A stretch of DNA of 64,000 bases, taken from positions 1-64,000 of the forward strand of contig JAGXNS010000002.1 of NCBI GenBank assembly GCA_019894855.1, read 5' to 3'. The notes beneath the pieces were generated by a model. That model saw only the letters and a list, made by a program, of their open reading frames with translations, had not been told where the DNA came from and made no database searches. Below are positions 31,111 to 40,553 of the stretch, piece after piece (within the stretch, counting starts at the first letter, position 1; the number at the start of each line of letters is the position of its first letter). The translations under genes and the position numbers were made by a program. The stretch is from Promethearchaeota archaeon (GTDB taxonomy: Archaea; Asgardarchaeota; Lokiarchaeia; Sigyniarchaeales; SOKP01).

Positions 31111-32415
31111 ATGACAGATTATAAAATCACGAAAATTAAATCTCGATGGATTTTAGATTCACGGGGAAACCCTACCGTCGAGTCTGACGTGTTTGCGGGA
31201 AAAACTTATTCAAGAGCTGCAGTTCCTTCTGGAGCATCAACGGGAATTATGGAAGCTTTAGAATTACGAGACGGAGGAGACGCTTTCTTGGGTAAACATG
31301 TTACTAGTGCAGTATCTAATGTAAACTCTATAATAAGTAATAAACTACAAGGTTTTGATGTTCGAGAACAAACCAATATTGACGAGGAGATGATAGCAAT
31401 TGATGGCACGGAAAACAAAAGCAACTTAGGTGCCAATGCAATACTTTCAGTATCTTTAGCTGTTTCAAAGTTAGCTGCGTATCTATCTGAGAAACCCTTA
31501 TATTATTATCTCTACGAATTAGCATATGGAAAATCAAGGGAAGACTTTTTATTACCAATACCGTCATGTAATATAATTAACGGGGGAGAACACGCTGGAA
31601 ATGACTTAGCTATACAAGAATTTATGATTTTACCTATAGGTGCTGATTCATTTTCAAACGCAATTCAAAATGTCGCAGAAGTCTATCAAAACTTAAAAAA
31701 GCTACTGAAACAGAATTATGGCGCTTCCGCAATTAATGTAGGCGACGAAGGGGGATTCGCTCCAAATTTATCGACAACTACGGAGGCTGTAGATATAATT
31801 ATAGAAGCTATCGAAGCGGCAGGTTTTATGATGGGCACCGATTTCGTACTTGGAATGGACGCAGCAGCAAGTGAATTTTACGAAGATGGAATGTATAACA
31901 TTGACGGGAAAAATCTCACAAATGAGGAACTAATGGAATATTACTTGAATTTAATACACGAATACCCATTTAAATCCATTGAAGATCCATTTGATGAGAA
32001 AGATTTTAGATCTTTTTCAAACCTAACAGCTAAGGTTGATAGATCGATCCAAATTGTCGACGACGATCTTACTGTTACGAATATAAAAATATTGAAAAGA
32101 GCGATAGATGAAAAAGCAGGTAATGCCTTATTACTAAAAGTTAATCAAATAGGATCCCTAACGGAAGCAATAAAAGCGGCTAAAATGGCATTTAATAGTG
32201 GGTTCAATGTAATGGTATCGCACCGTTCAGGGGAAACTGAAGATAGTTTTATTGCAGATTTAGCTACAGGTCTTTGTACGGGACAAATGAAATCAGGTGC
32301 CACATGTAGGAGCGATAGAACCTGTAAATTTAATCAACTACTTCGCATAGAAGAAGCATTAGGTTCTAAAGCAAAATACCCCAAAAAATTTGATTCGTGG
32401 AAGAGTTACATGTAA
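31111..32415 (+). CDS. eno: Enolase
   Basis: ILDSRGNPTVESDV, GDEGGFAPNL, SIEDPFDEKD, VMVSHRSGETEDSFIADLA. Confidence 0.97.
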   Translation: MTDYKITKIKSRWILDSRGNPTVESDVFAGKTYSRAAVPSGASTGIMEALELRDGGDAFLGKHVTSAVSNVNSIISNKLQGFDVREQTNIDEEMIAIDGTENKSNLGANAILSVSLAVSKLAAYLSEKPLYYYLYELAYGKSREDFLLPIPSCNIINGGEHAGNDLAIQEFMILPIGADSFSNAIQNVAEVYQNLKKLLKQNYGASAINVGDEGGFAPNLSTTTEAVDIIIEAIEAAGFMMGTDFVLGMDAAASEFYEDGMYNIDGKNLTNEELMEYYLNLIHEYPFKSIEDPFDEKDFRSFSNLTAKVDRSIQIVDDDLTVTNIKILKRAIDEKAGNALLLKVNQIGSLTEAIKAAKMAFNSGFNVMVSHRSGETEDSFIADLATGLCTGQMKSGATCRSDRTCKFNQLLRIEEALGSKAKYPKKFDSWKSYM

Positions 32416-32421
32416 TTTTTC

Positions 32422-33075
32422 TTAACTCTCTCTTTTTCTTTTAAATCTGTAAATATTTACATTAATTGATTTAGTTTTTTGTTTGTGAAATTGATATGTC
32501 TTACTAAGCTTCAAGTGATAAGGAAATACATAATCGATCTCCCAATTATATTTTTTTACAAATGTCGAGATAAATTGGTGTACATTTGGATTTGCGAGAT
32601 GTATCGAGTATACAACCTGTGAGATGTTAAACGCTTTCGCTAAAAAAAAGCGATCAGCAGTTTTTTTTTGGACTCCAAAAGGAGGATTCATAATAGTAGT
32701 AATAAAAAGCCCCTCTGGATTCACATTTCGAAAAAGTTCAAATTGATTTATATCAGAACAGATAGGGGAGATAATAGATTCTAAACCGTATCTACGGATG
32801 TTATTTTTTAATATCTTTAAAGCATTGAAATCTATGTCTACACTTACTACATAATGAGCTTGGAGATACGCACACGCTATTGATAATCTTCCGGTTCCAG
32901 CCCCTAAATCCAAAATCAACCGGTTTTTAACGTCGTTAAATTCGACTCCTGCGAAGAAAACAATGTCGACAGCACTTTTTGCATCAATGCAATATTGTTC
33001 TAACTCTATAATAGGATTCGAAAATCCTTCAGTTTGCTGAAGTAACGATATTAAATCTCTCTTGTTTATCGTAAT
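32422..33075 (-). CDS. METTL5-like SAM-dependent methyltransferase; apparent AUU/AUA start
   Basis: In-frame extension ITINKRDLISLLQQTEGFSNPIIELEQYCIDAKSAVDIVFFAGVEFNDVKNRLILDLGAGTGRLSIA; MNPPFGVQKK catalytic motif. Confidence 0.85.
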   Translation of the reverse strand: MTINKRDLISLLQQTEGFSNPIIELEQYCIDAKSAVDIVFFAGVEFNDVKNRLILDLGAGTGRLSIACAYLQAHYVVSVDIDFNALKILKNNIRRYGLESIISPICSDINQFELFRNVNPEGLFITTIMNPPFGVQKKTADRFFLAKAFNISQVVYSIHLANPNVHQFISTFVKKYNWEIDYVFPYHLKLSKTYQFHKQKTKSINVNIYRFKRKRES

Positions 33076-33173
33076 CGCCTAAAATCTGTTCTCCATAATA
33101 TATTTTATGAAAAATTATGAAAAAATTTAATTATTTTAATTAATAATAATTAAATAGAGAAATTAAAAGATTT

Positions 33174-33782
33174 TTGTTGAAATTTATGAAAGAATCTAAG
33201 AAAAATAATGAAATAGTTCTTACGGGTCAATATTTAGGTGTTGTAGAAGAATACTTACCGGATAAAAAGTCTACTTTCGTAAGAGATGGCCAAATTTTTG
33301 CCACTAAAACAGGAATAGTCAGTATCGATAAACAACGAAGAGCTATAGAGATTAAAAGTCACCAAGACGAAGATCGAAAAATAGTAAAAATTAACGATAT
33401 TATAATAGGAACGATTCAATTTCTAAGACTTTATTCAGTTGGTATTAGTTTTGCTACTATCAATAATAAAATTCATTTTAATAGTTCTTACTTTGGCAAT
33501 ATCCATGTATCTAATATATCCCATAAGTTTATTGAAAAAATCGCAGATGCATATCAAATTACCGATATTGTCAGAGCTAAAGTTATTAAGCAAGAACAAA
33601 ATGAATACAGCTTGAGCACCGTAGGTAATGATCTAGGTGTTATCCATGCTGATTGTAGCATATGTGGATCAACTCTTGAGAAAATAGGACAAAATAAGTT
33701 GAAATGTTCACGATGTGGAAACACTGAAAATAGGAAATTAGCTAGCGATTATGGAAATGTTAAAGAAAATCTAAGATACTAA
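33174..33782 (+). CDS. csl4: Exosome RNA-binding protein Csl4
   Basis: GQYLGVVEEYLPDKKSTFVRDGQIFATKTG, S1-like region, C-terminal CxxC...CxxC ribbon. Confidence 0.85.
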   Translation: MLKFMKESKKNNEIVLTGQYLGVVEEYLPDKKSTFVRDGQIFATKTGIVSIDKQRRAIEIKSHQDEDRKIVKINDIIIGTIQFLRLYSVGISFATINNKIHFNSSYFGNIHVSNISHKFIEKIADAYQITDIVRAKVIKQEQNEYSLSTVGNDLGVIHADCSICGSTLEKIGQNKLKCSRCGNTENRKLASDYGNVKENLRY

Positions 33783-33843
33783 ATCGGTTAACTTCTTTTT
33801 AATACATGTTTAGATGAATAGAAATAAACAATGAGGATTTATT

Positions 33844-34065
33844 TTGGGTAACCGTGGAGGCAGAAAAGTTATGAATTTCTATAATTCAAGAGGAGAGTTA
33901 GCGAATATTGTAAAATTTCTTGAAGAAGTTCAAAAAAAAATAAATTATCTTAATCTAAATTGTAAAGTGGATGGAAAAGTAATTAAAATCACATTATTTG
34001 GACCAAGAGACCTTCAATATTTAGCAAGTGAAAGATTAAGGGAGCTAGCTAACCAATATTTATAA
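33844..34065 (+). CDS. Small hypothetical protein between csl4 and rpoL
   Basis: 73 aa, TTG start, co-directional and closely spaced with neighbours. Confidence 0.6.
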   Translation: MGNRGGRKVMNFYNSRGELANIVKFLEEVQKKINYLNLNCKVDGKVIKITLFGPRDLQYLASERLRELANQYL

Positions 34066-34147
34066 AGATGCTTATCTAGTTATTGTTTTAAAACCAAAAA
34101 ACATTTATTTAATTATAGATTAGAGAACTTAGTTTTGGTGGATTATT

Positions 34148-34636
34148 TTGGCAAAAAAAAAAGCTGAATCGAAAGATGAAAATTTAGATACTGATGAAAA
34201 AGACTTACTTGATGATGAAGAGATAGAAAGTCACTATCCAGATTTATCAGATGATTCAAAAATAAAAGAGGAATCAGTCTCTATAGATGTAGTTGACGAT
34301 GAGGACGAAGATGAAGAAGAAGGTTTTGAAATTGAACCCGAACCCGAACAAACTTATAAATTTTTAACACTAGGCTTAAAAAAAGGTTTTAGGGACGATG
34401 ATTACACGTTATCCGTAGAAGGCCAATCGCACGGATTTTGTAACATTTTTGTTAAACTTCTATTAGAAACTGAAGGTGTAAATTCAGCAGCGTATAAAAT
34501 CACCAAATTAGTTCCTCCAGAAATATTCATTAGGTTGGAAGATGGCTATGAAATAAAAAAAATTCTTTACAAGACGATAGAAACCTTGAGAACAGAAGTT
34601 GGAAAAGTCGAAAAAGTGTTTAAAAAACTCATGTAA
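34148..34636 (+). CDS. rpoL: DNA-directed RNA polymerase subunit L (Rpb11-like) with acidic N-terminal extension
   Basis: DDYTLSVEGQSHGFCNIFVKLLLETEGVNSAAYKITKLVPPEIFIRL; csl4-linked. Confidence 0.65.
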   Translation: MAKKKAESKDENLDTDEKDLLDDEEIESHYPDLSDDSKIKEESVSIDVVDDEDEDEEEGFEIEPEPEQTYKFLTLGLKKGFRDDDYTLSVEGQSHGFCNIFVKLLLETEGVNSAAYKITKLVPPEIFIRLEDGYEIKKILYKTIETLRTEVGKVEKVFKKLM

Positions 34637-34696
34637 ACCTCTCTTTTTTGTATTTGTATGAAAACTTTATAAGAAATTACTGCTCTTCTATTCTTA

Positions 34697-35149
34697 ATGC
34701 CATACGATTTTTTGTTAAAGGATATAAATTCCATTCTAACCTGTAAGTCGATAGGGACAGATAAAGGGTTAGCGAAAATAGGAGACGGTGTAGTTAATCT
34801 TACTTACTCAATAGCAAAATCTATTTTTTTAACTAAAGTTAACAAAAACAATAAGAGTATAAGAACGGGATTAAAAGTAAGTAAAAAAATTCTGTCAGAA
34901 GCTCTAAAAAAAGCCGATATGAAAAAATTTTCAAAAAGTAGGGCAGACGCTCACGACCTTGCTGACACCGTTGAGGCACTTATTGCATACGTATGGTTTT
35001 GTGATAAAATGACGATAGAGGATATGGTTAATTTTCTCGCCGATTCTTTAAGTGGTGATCTATACATTAGAAGCGAGGAAATTCAAAACGCAACGATTGC
35101 CTTCACTAAACTGCTGTTACACATTAAAAAGTTTCTACCCGAGAGCTGA
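34697..35149 (+). CDS. Stand-alone RNase III-fold protein
   Basis: LAKIGDGVVNLTYS and DTVEALIAY resemble RNase III GDAVL and D..EALIGA motifs; no dsRBD. Confidence 0.6.
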   Translation: MPYDFLLKDINSILTCKSIGTDKGLAKIGDGVVNLTYSIAKSIFLTKVNKNNKSIRTGLKVSKKILSEALKKADMKKFSKSRADAHDLADTVEALIAYVWFCDKMTIEDMVNFLADSLSGDLYIRSEEIQNATIAFTKLLLHIKKFLPES

Positions 35150-35151
35150 GC

Positions 35152-35712
35152 ATGAAAGAATTCCCAATAACAATTGGAGTAGACGATGCGAAATTTAAAT
35201 TTGGTTCTGAATCACACACGACTGATTTAATTGGAGTAGTGTGTCAAGGTACGAGAATGGTTAGCATGGTCAAAAAAGAAATAACTATTGATGGAGATGA
35301 TGCTACGGAAGTTTTAATCGAACTTATAAGGCAAAATGAAAAACACGTGCAATTCATAATTACCGATACTATTACTTTTGGTGGTTTTAACATAATTGAT
35401 TTAGAAGAAATCTACAACGCTACGAATAAACCAATTATTGCTGTAACTGAAAAAGAAGTGGATCTTGATGCAGTTAAAAAAGCAATTTTAAAAAAATTCC
35501 CACAAAATAACATAGCTAAATTACGAAAAATTGTAAATGCAGGTAATTTGTATGAAACTGTAACTGAAACAGCGGGAGGGCTATCAAAAGTGTTTTTTCA
35601 TTCTAAAGGAATTTCATATACAGATGTTAATTCTTTATTTCAAAAAGTTTGCATCGATTCAAAAATCCCCGAACCCGTGCGCCTTGCTCACATAATAGGA
35701 AAAGCTTTATAA
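35152..35712 (+). CDS. DUF99/UPF0215 family protein
   Basis: GVDDAKFKF, LIGVVCQGTRMV, TDTITFGGFNIIDL, IAVTEKEVD. Confidence 0.8.
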   Translation: MKEFPITIGVDDAKFKFGSESHTTDLIGVVCQGTRMVSMVKKEITIDGDDATEVLIELIRQNEKHVQFIITDTITFGGFNIIDLEEIYNATNKPIIAVTEKEVDLDAVKKAILKKFPQNNIAKLRKIVNAGNLYETVTETAGGLSKVFFHSKGISYTDVNSLFQKVCIDSKIPEPVRLAHIIGKAL

Positions 35713-35719
35713 TAAAGTT

Positions 35720-36196
35720 TTATTTGGTATGAATCTCATACTCTAAAATTTCTCTCATCCTTTGTTGTAACTCAGGTCTGATAGCTGACATTCCGTACGT
35801 TTTAACACCGCCTAATTTTTTCTGGATTTCCTTAGCGCTTAAGGCACCAGGTAGATCTTGCTTATTTGCGATTGCTATGATTTTAGTTCCTAAACTACGT
35901 TCAAACCTATTATAGATTTCCTTTGTTTGCTCTACATTTTTTTCAGTAGAATCACACACGATCACTGCTAAACCAGCTCCTCTGAGAAAATCCTGCCACA
36001 TAAACTTAAACCTATTCTGGCCTCCTAAATCCCAAACTGAACAATTTTGACCGTTCAAGATGGAATCTTCCACTTCTAGACCTACTGTAGGAGTTCTTTC
36101 CTCGGAGACCTCTCTCCCCTGCAACAAAGACAAAAGCGATGATTTTCCAACAGACTGTTCCCCTATCAAACATATCTTCTTCTTGGTTGTTAACAA
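35720..36196 (-). CDS. Arf/Ras-like small GTPase
   Basis: GEQSVGKSS, WDLGGQNRFKFMW, ANKQDLPGA. Confidence 0.9.
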   Translation of the reverse strand: MLTTKKKICLIGEQSVGKSSLLSLLQGREVSEERTPTVGLEVEDSILNGQNCSVWDLGGQNRFKFMWQDFLRGAGLAVIVCDSTEKNVEQTKEIYNRFERSLGTKIIAIANKQDLPGALSAKEIQKKLGGVKTYGMSAIRPELQQRMREILEYEIHTK

Positions 36197-36379
36197 AATT
36201 AACCCTTTCTAATTACGATTTATAATAATTAGAAAAGGCAAATAATCTTACAAAAATGAAAATAATATTCACATAACATGAAATTATAAAACTAATAGAA
36301 ATTGGATTACCAGAAAAAAGCAAATAAAAATAAATTAAAATTAAATATTAATTAAAAAAATCAAAGAAAGATTGTTTCT

Positions 36380-36481
36380 TTATTCTTCCCCTGTCTCAAG
36401 GTCTTTTACAATTCCCACGCATGCTGGTGATATTCTATTTGGTTGAAGATTCTTCTCCTGAAGAGATCGAGTCAAACAATT
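36380..36481 (-). pseudogene. C-terminal remnant of an EF-1A gene
   Basis: Manual translation ...LQEKNLQPNRISPACVGIVKDLETGEE*; last 13 residues identical to the C-terminus of the intact EF-1A at 37393..38697; no start and an upstream in-frame stop. Confidence 0.7.
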
Positions 36482-36787
36482 TTAGCTGTTTTCTCACCTG
36501 ATTTTCATCTCGTATACTTTGAAATTTTCGAAATTATTGATTTTTGTTAGGTAAATATCTCCACATAAATTTTTCTCATAAAAAAACTTTTAAATATAAA
36601 GTTAATAATAATCTTTTTAGACAATAACTATCCTTCAAGACAAGGGACGCAGCCTTATCTTGTTTACTAGGCCAATGAGACCGTTTGGAGTTGGTGGATA
36701 CTCAGATGTGGTCGGGTGGGAGTGGCACTTTTCGCATAATCCGTAACCCTCGTAAAATTTAAATATGCTTGTCGAGGTTTAATACTT

Positions 36788-37180
36788 GTGAAGAAGAAAA
36801 GATCAATTTTAATCAATAATCCACAACTGCGTAAAATTCGCAATAATTTACGCTTATTGCTCATGAGATGGGCAAGTAGAGAGTGGAATTTACTTAACGA
36901 CAAAGAAACTAATTTAAGCTATGATGAAGAGGGAAGACCAAGGCATCCAAGCACTTATTCTGAAAAAGAAAAGAGCGAACGGATTAGATTAAGTAGTCAA
37001 ATGGATAAGAACAAAGAAATAGTCAAAAATTCCATTTGTGTATGTTATCGGTGTCCTGCAACAGGCAAAAACATGACTTACAATCCAATCGAAAAAGCGT
37101 GGTTTTGCTTCCAATGCTACGAAGAGATGAAGCAATGGACCGCGAAAAAGAAGACAGGGATATCCGTAAGATTCCCTTGA
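36788..37180 (+). CDS. Hypothetical protein with C-terminal Cys4 zinc-binding motif
   Basis: CYRCPATGKNMTYNPIEKAWFCFQCYEEM; GTG start. Confidence 0.7.
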   Translation: MKKKRSILINNPQLRKIRNNLRLLLMRWASREWNLLNDKETNLSYDEEGRPRHPSTYSEKEKSERIRLSSQMDKNKEIVKNSICVCYRCPATGKNMTYNPIEKAWFCFQCYEEMKQWTAKKKTGISVRFP

Positions 37181-37392
37181 ACATCCTTTTTATTTTTTAA
37201 AATTTTTTCTAGTTGAAATTATTAAATCGCCTTAATCTCATATTTCTTAATCGAGGCGTTCCTATTTTTTACATGGTTGATATAGAATTCCTAAAACCTC
37301 AAAATGTAAGTTTACATTAGGCTTTAATTAATTATAATAAAAACTAAAAAAATAGTAAAATAAAATTAAAAATAAAAGCAGAATTTTATATT

Positions 37393-38697
37393 TTATTCTT
37401 CTCCTGTTTCTAAATCCTTCACAATACCTACACATGAAGTTCTAGACATATCCCTTACCGCAAATCTTCCAAGTTCCGGAAACTCATGATAGCGTTCTAA
37501 ACAAAGTTTCTTGATCGGTTGCAATTTAACTAAAGCTGCTTCGTTCTTCTTGAGAAATTTCGGATTGTCCTCGATTACGGCACCAGTCTTCTGATCTAAC
37601 TTTTTGTTTAACTCAATAAACTTGGCGGCTACTTGAGCTGTATGAGCATGAACTACAGGAGTGTATCCTTGAGCAATTGCTGTTGGATGCCAAATAACAA
37701 TTATTTGTCCTGTCCAGTTCCCCTTTGGAGTGATTACAGTTGGAGGATCCTTCGGATGGCCCATGACATCGCCACGACCAACATCCTCCATAGTAATTCC
37801 TCTAATGCTAAATCCGATGTTATCACCAGGTTCGGCAGAGTCTTGTTCTTCGTGATGCATTTCGATGCTTCTTATTTCGCCTTGAAAGCCAGTTGGCATG
37901 ATAACAATTTTATCATTCTTCTTCAATACGCCAGTTTCTACTCTTCCAACAGGGACAACTCCAGTACCTTTAATACTGTATGCGTCTTGAATTGGAACTC
38001 GTAGTGGCTTACCAGTAGGTTTTGGAGGCATATCAAAGGAATCAATCGCTTCAATTAAGGTTGGACCGTCGTACCATGAAAGTTTATCGCTTTTTTCCGT
38101 CAAATTCTCTGCTTTAATACCACTAACAGGGACAAACGGAATTTTTTTGACCGGAAAACCGATATTTTTTAGGAGATCAGAGACAGCATCTTTTACTTCA
38201 TTATAACGCGCCTCGCTATAATCATAGGCGTCTGCTTTATTAACAGCAACGACCAATTGCTTAACACCTAAAGTTTGGGCTAAATAAGCGTGCTCTCGAG
38301 TTTGACCATTGGCTGCAATACCTACTTCCATTTCTCCTTTCTTTCCAGAAACGACTAAAATTGCGGCGTCAGCTTGAGAGGCTCCAGTGATCATGTTCTT
38401 TACGAAATCAGCATGGCCAGGAGCGTCAATAATGGTGAAGTATTTTTTACTCGTTTCGAACTTTCGGAATGCTAAATCAATAGTAATACCACGTGCTCGC
38501 TCTTCTTTTAACCTGTCAAAGACATAAGCGTATGACCAAGATTCTCTATCGTTTTCTTTTGCTAATTTTTCAAGTTCTCGTGCTTCTCTGTCGGTTACTG
38601 CCCCAGTTTTGATGAGCATTGCACCCATCATGGTGGATTTGCCGTGATCTATATGACCTATTATAACAAGATTTAAATGTTCTTTATCAGTTGGCAT
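37393..38697 (-). CDS. tuf: Translation elongation factor EF-1 alpha
   Basis: IIGHIDHGKSTMMG, DAPGHADFVKNMITGASQADAAIL, NKADA. Confidence 0.97.
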   Translation of the reverse strand: MPTDKEHLNLVIIGHIDHGKSTMMGAMLIKTGAVTDREARELEKLAKENDRESWSYAYVFDRLKEERARGITIDLAFRKFETSKKYFTIIDAPGHADFVKNMITGASQADAAILVVSGKKGEMEVGIAANGQTREHAYLAQTLGVKQLVVAVNKADAYDYSEARYNEVKDAVSDLLKNIGFPVKKIPFVPVSGIKAENLTEKSDKLSWYDGPTLIEAIDSFDMPPKPTGKPLRVPIQDAYSIKGTGVVPVGRVETGVLKKNDKIVIMPTGFQGEIRSIEMHHEEQDSAEPGDNIGFSIRGITMEDVGRGDVMGHPKDPPTVITPKGNWTGQIIVIWHPTAIAQGYTPVVHAHTAQVAAKFIELNKKLDQKTGAVIEDNPKFLKKNEAALVKLQPIKKLCLERYHEFPELGRFAVRDMSRTSCVGIVKDLETGEE

Positions 38698-38768
38698 TTT
38701 AAATCAATTTCCTCTACTTATTATTAGGTTTGATAATTTAATATGAAATTATAAATAATAATTTTAGA

Positions 38769-38812
38769 TTAATGATATCAAATATATAATCCTTAATGAT
38801 ATCAAATATATA
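38769..38812. repeat. Two copies of a 20-nt direct repeat TTAATGATATCAAATATATA upstream of EF-1A
   Basis: Perfect copies at 38769..38788 and 38793..38812 (24-nt period). Confidence 0.85.
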
Positions 38813-38898
38813 TTTTTTACTATAAATTCTAGCATTACTTCGAAAGGAAGCACTAGATAAATTTGTTGAGTAAGAGATGATTTATGTTTTCCAAAATA

Positions 38899-39339
38899 TT
38901 AATTAGTAAAATACTCCCCTTTAAGATCTGAGTATAATTCGTCTTTATTTTTTCTTAGAACATCGAAAATTTGATGAATTTCTTTCAAGAAATTAATTTT
39001 ATTCCCTTCAGCATTTATGGTTTCAGTTTCAATTTTTTCTTTTAAAAATTGATCGAAAACAAAATTTATCTCATATATGTTTATTCTCGTTTCTCTAAAG
39101 TAATCTAATAAGTGGTGCAGGTAATATGCTTTAACATATGACTTGTGGTTATTTTCATTGTCTAAATCTTTCTGATGAAAAAAATTTAACTGCTTTGCTA
39201 CAGCACTTTCGTATTCCTCCACATAAAATTCATTATCACCTTCAGTAAATGCCCAAGAAGTTCCATAATCAATGTTTCTATTTACAAAATCAGCGATAAA
39301 TTTGTCAATTCCTGCTTTTTTTGCCCATTTACTGTGCAC
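38899..39339 (-). CDS. Hypothetical protein
   Basis: 146 aa ORF with no antisense competitor of substance. Confidence 0.6.
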   Translation of the reverse strand: MHSKWAKKAGIDKFIADFVNRNIDYGTSWAFTEGDNEFYVEEYESAVAKQLNFFHQKDLDNENNHKSYVKAYYLHHLLDYFRETRINIYEINFVFDQFLKEKIETETINAEGNKINFLKEIHQIFDVLRKNKDELYSDLKGEYFTN

Positions 39340-39507
39340 GATCCAGTTTGGTATTTTTAGATCACTTTTTATTTTGTTCTATACTATAAATTTGATAGAG
39401 AACAGTAAAAAAAAACCTTTTTCTAATATTTGCATAATAAAAGTAAAAAGTTATAATTCGTTAAATTACATAGTAATAACAAAAAAAATAAAAAGTTTGT
39501 AGATATC

Positions 39508-40332
39508 ATGGTCAAGAATAGAAATCCGTTTCCTAAAGAAGGCGCGTTTATCATGGCGCGCGTTGTCGATATCCAACAACAATATATATATGTGGATTTA
39601 CCAGATTACGATGGCCTCCCATCGGAAGAAACTGCAAGAGGAATGATTCATATTAGTGAAATTTCAAGTAGATGGGTTAGGAATATTAGAAGTATTGTGA
39701 GGGTTGGTCAGAGAGTAGTATTGAGAGTTGTGAAAGTTGTTCCTGATAAAGGACAAATTGATCTCTCCTTAAGACGCGTCAATTCTGCCCAGAAAGCTTT
39801 GATAGCAAAAGAACATAAATATGCAAATAAATTTGAGATTCTCCTGCAGTTTTTAACAGAAACGGAAGGAATTGATCTAACCTTAGAGCAAGCTTACGAG
39901 TTAATAGGTTGGCCTATAAAAGAACAATTTGATTTTTACCAAGAAGCTATTGAAGCGCTTAAAGAAGAGGGAGAAGAAATTTTAAATGACCTTACTGACG
40001 CTCCAGATCATGTTAAAGATGCTTATTTGAAAATTGTAGACGAAAATGTTGAGATTTCTACAGTAAGCATAATCGGTAAACTAAAACTTATCAATAAAAG
40101 CGGAGATGGAATTACTAAACTAAAAGAAACTTTGAATGAAGTTGTGAATGTAATCGATAAACCAGTAGAAACGCGTAAATTAAGTTTATCGTATCTGGGT
40201 GCGCCTTATTATAGATTAAAAATTGTTACTAAAGATTATCTCGACGCAGAAAGTATTCTATCAGATGCCCTTGAAGTTCTTGAATCAACCACTCAAAAAA
40301 CTAATGGTTCATTTGAATTTATTAGAGATTAA
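39508..40332 (+). CDS. eif2a: Translation initiation factor aIF2 alpha subunit
   Basis: FPKEGAFIMARVVDIQQQYIYVDLPDYDGLPSEETARGMIHISEIS S1 domain. Confidence 0.94.
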   Translation: MVKNRNPFPKEGAFIMARVVDIQQQYIYVDLPDYDGLPSEETARGMIHISEISSRWVRNIRSIVRVGQRVVLRVVKVVPDKGQIDLSLRRVNSAQKALIAKEHKYANKFEILLQFLTETEGIDLTLEQAYELIGWPIKEQFDFYQEAIEALKEEGEEILNDLTDAPDHVKDAYLKIVDENVEISTVSIIGKLKLINKSGDGITKLKETLNEVVNVIDKPVETRKLSLSYLGAPYYRLKIVTKDYLDAESILSDALEVLESTTQKTNGSFEFIRD

Positions 40333-40361
40333 AACTTAACGATTTTTTTATAACTAAAACG

Positions 40362-40553
40362 ATGACGAAATACCTTCAAAAATGTAGTAAATGTAGAGAG
40401 TATGGATTGATCAATGCAAAATCTGTGTGTAAACACTGTGGAGGTACTTTAATTAACCCATTTCCTCCAAAATACTCTCCTATCGATAAATATTCAAAAT
40501 ATCGAATGGTCTACTTTAAAGAGGAGTTTAAAAAGAAGTTTAAAGATAATTAA
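40362..40553 (+). CDS. nop10: H/ACA RNP protein Nop10
   Basis: QKCSKCREYGLINAKSVCKHCGGTLINPFPPKYSPIDKYSKYR; follows aIF2 alpha. Confidence 0.93.
   Translation: MTKYLQKCSKCREYGLINAKSVCKHCGGTLINPFPPKYSPIDKYSKYRMVYFKEEFKKKFKDN

Noticed and set aside
36667-36903. Minus-strand 78-aa ORF
   Set aside because: Antisense to the better-supported Zn-motif ORF at 36788 and lacking protein-like composition.
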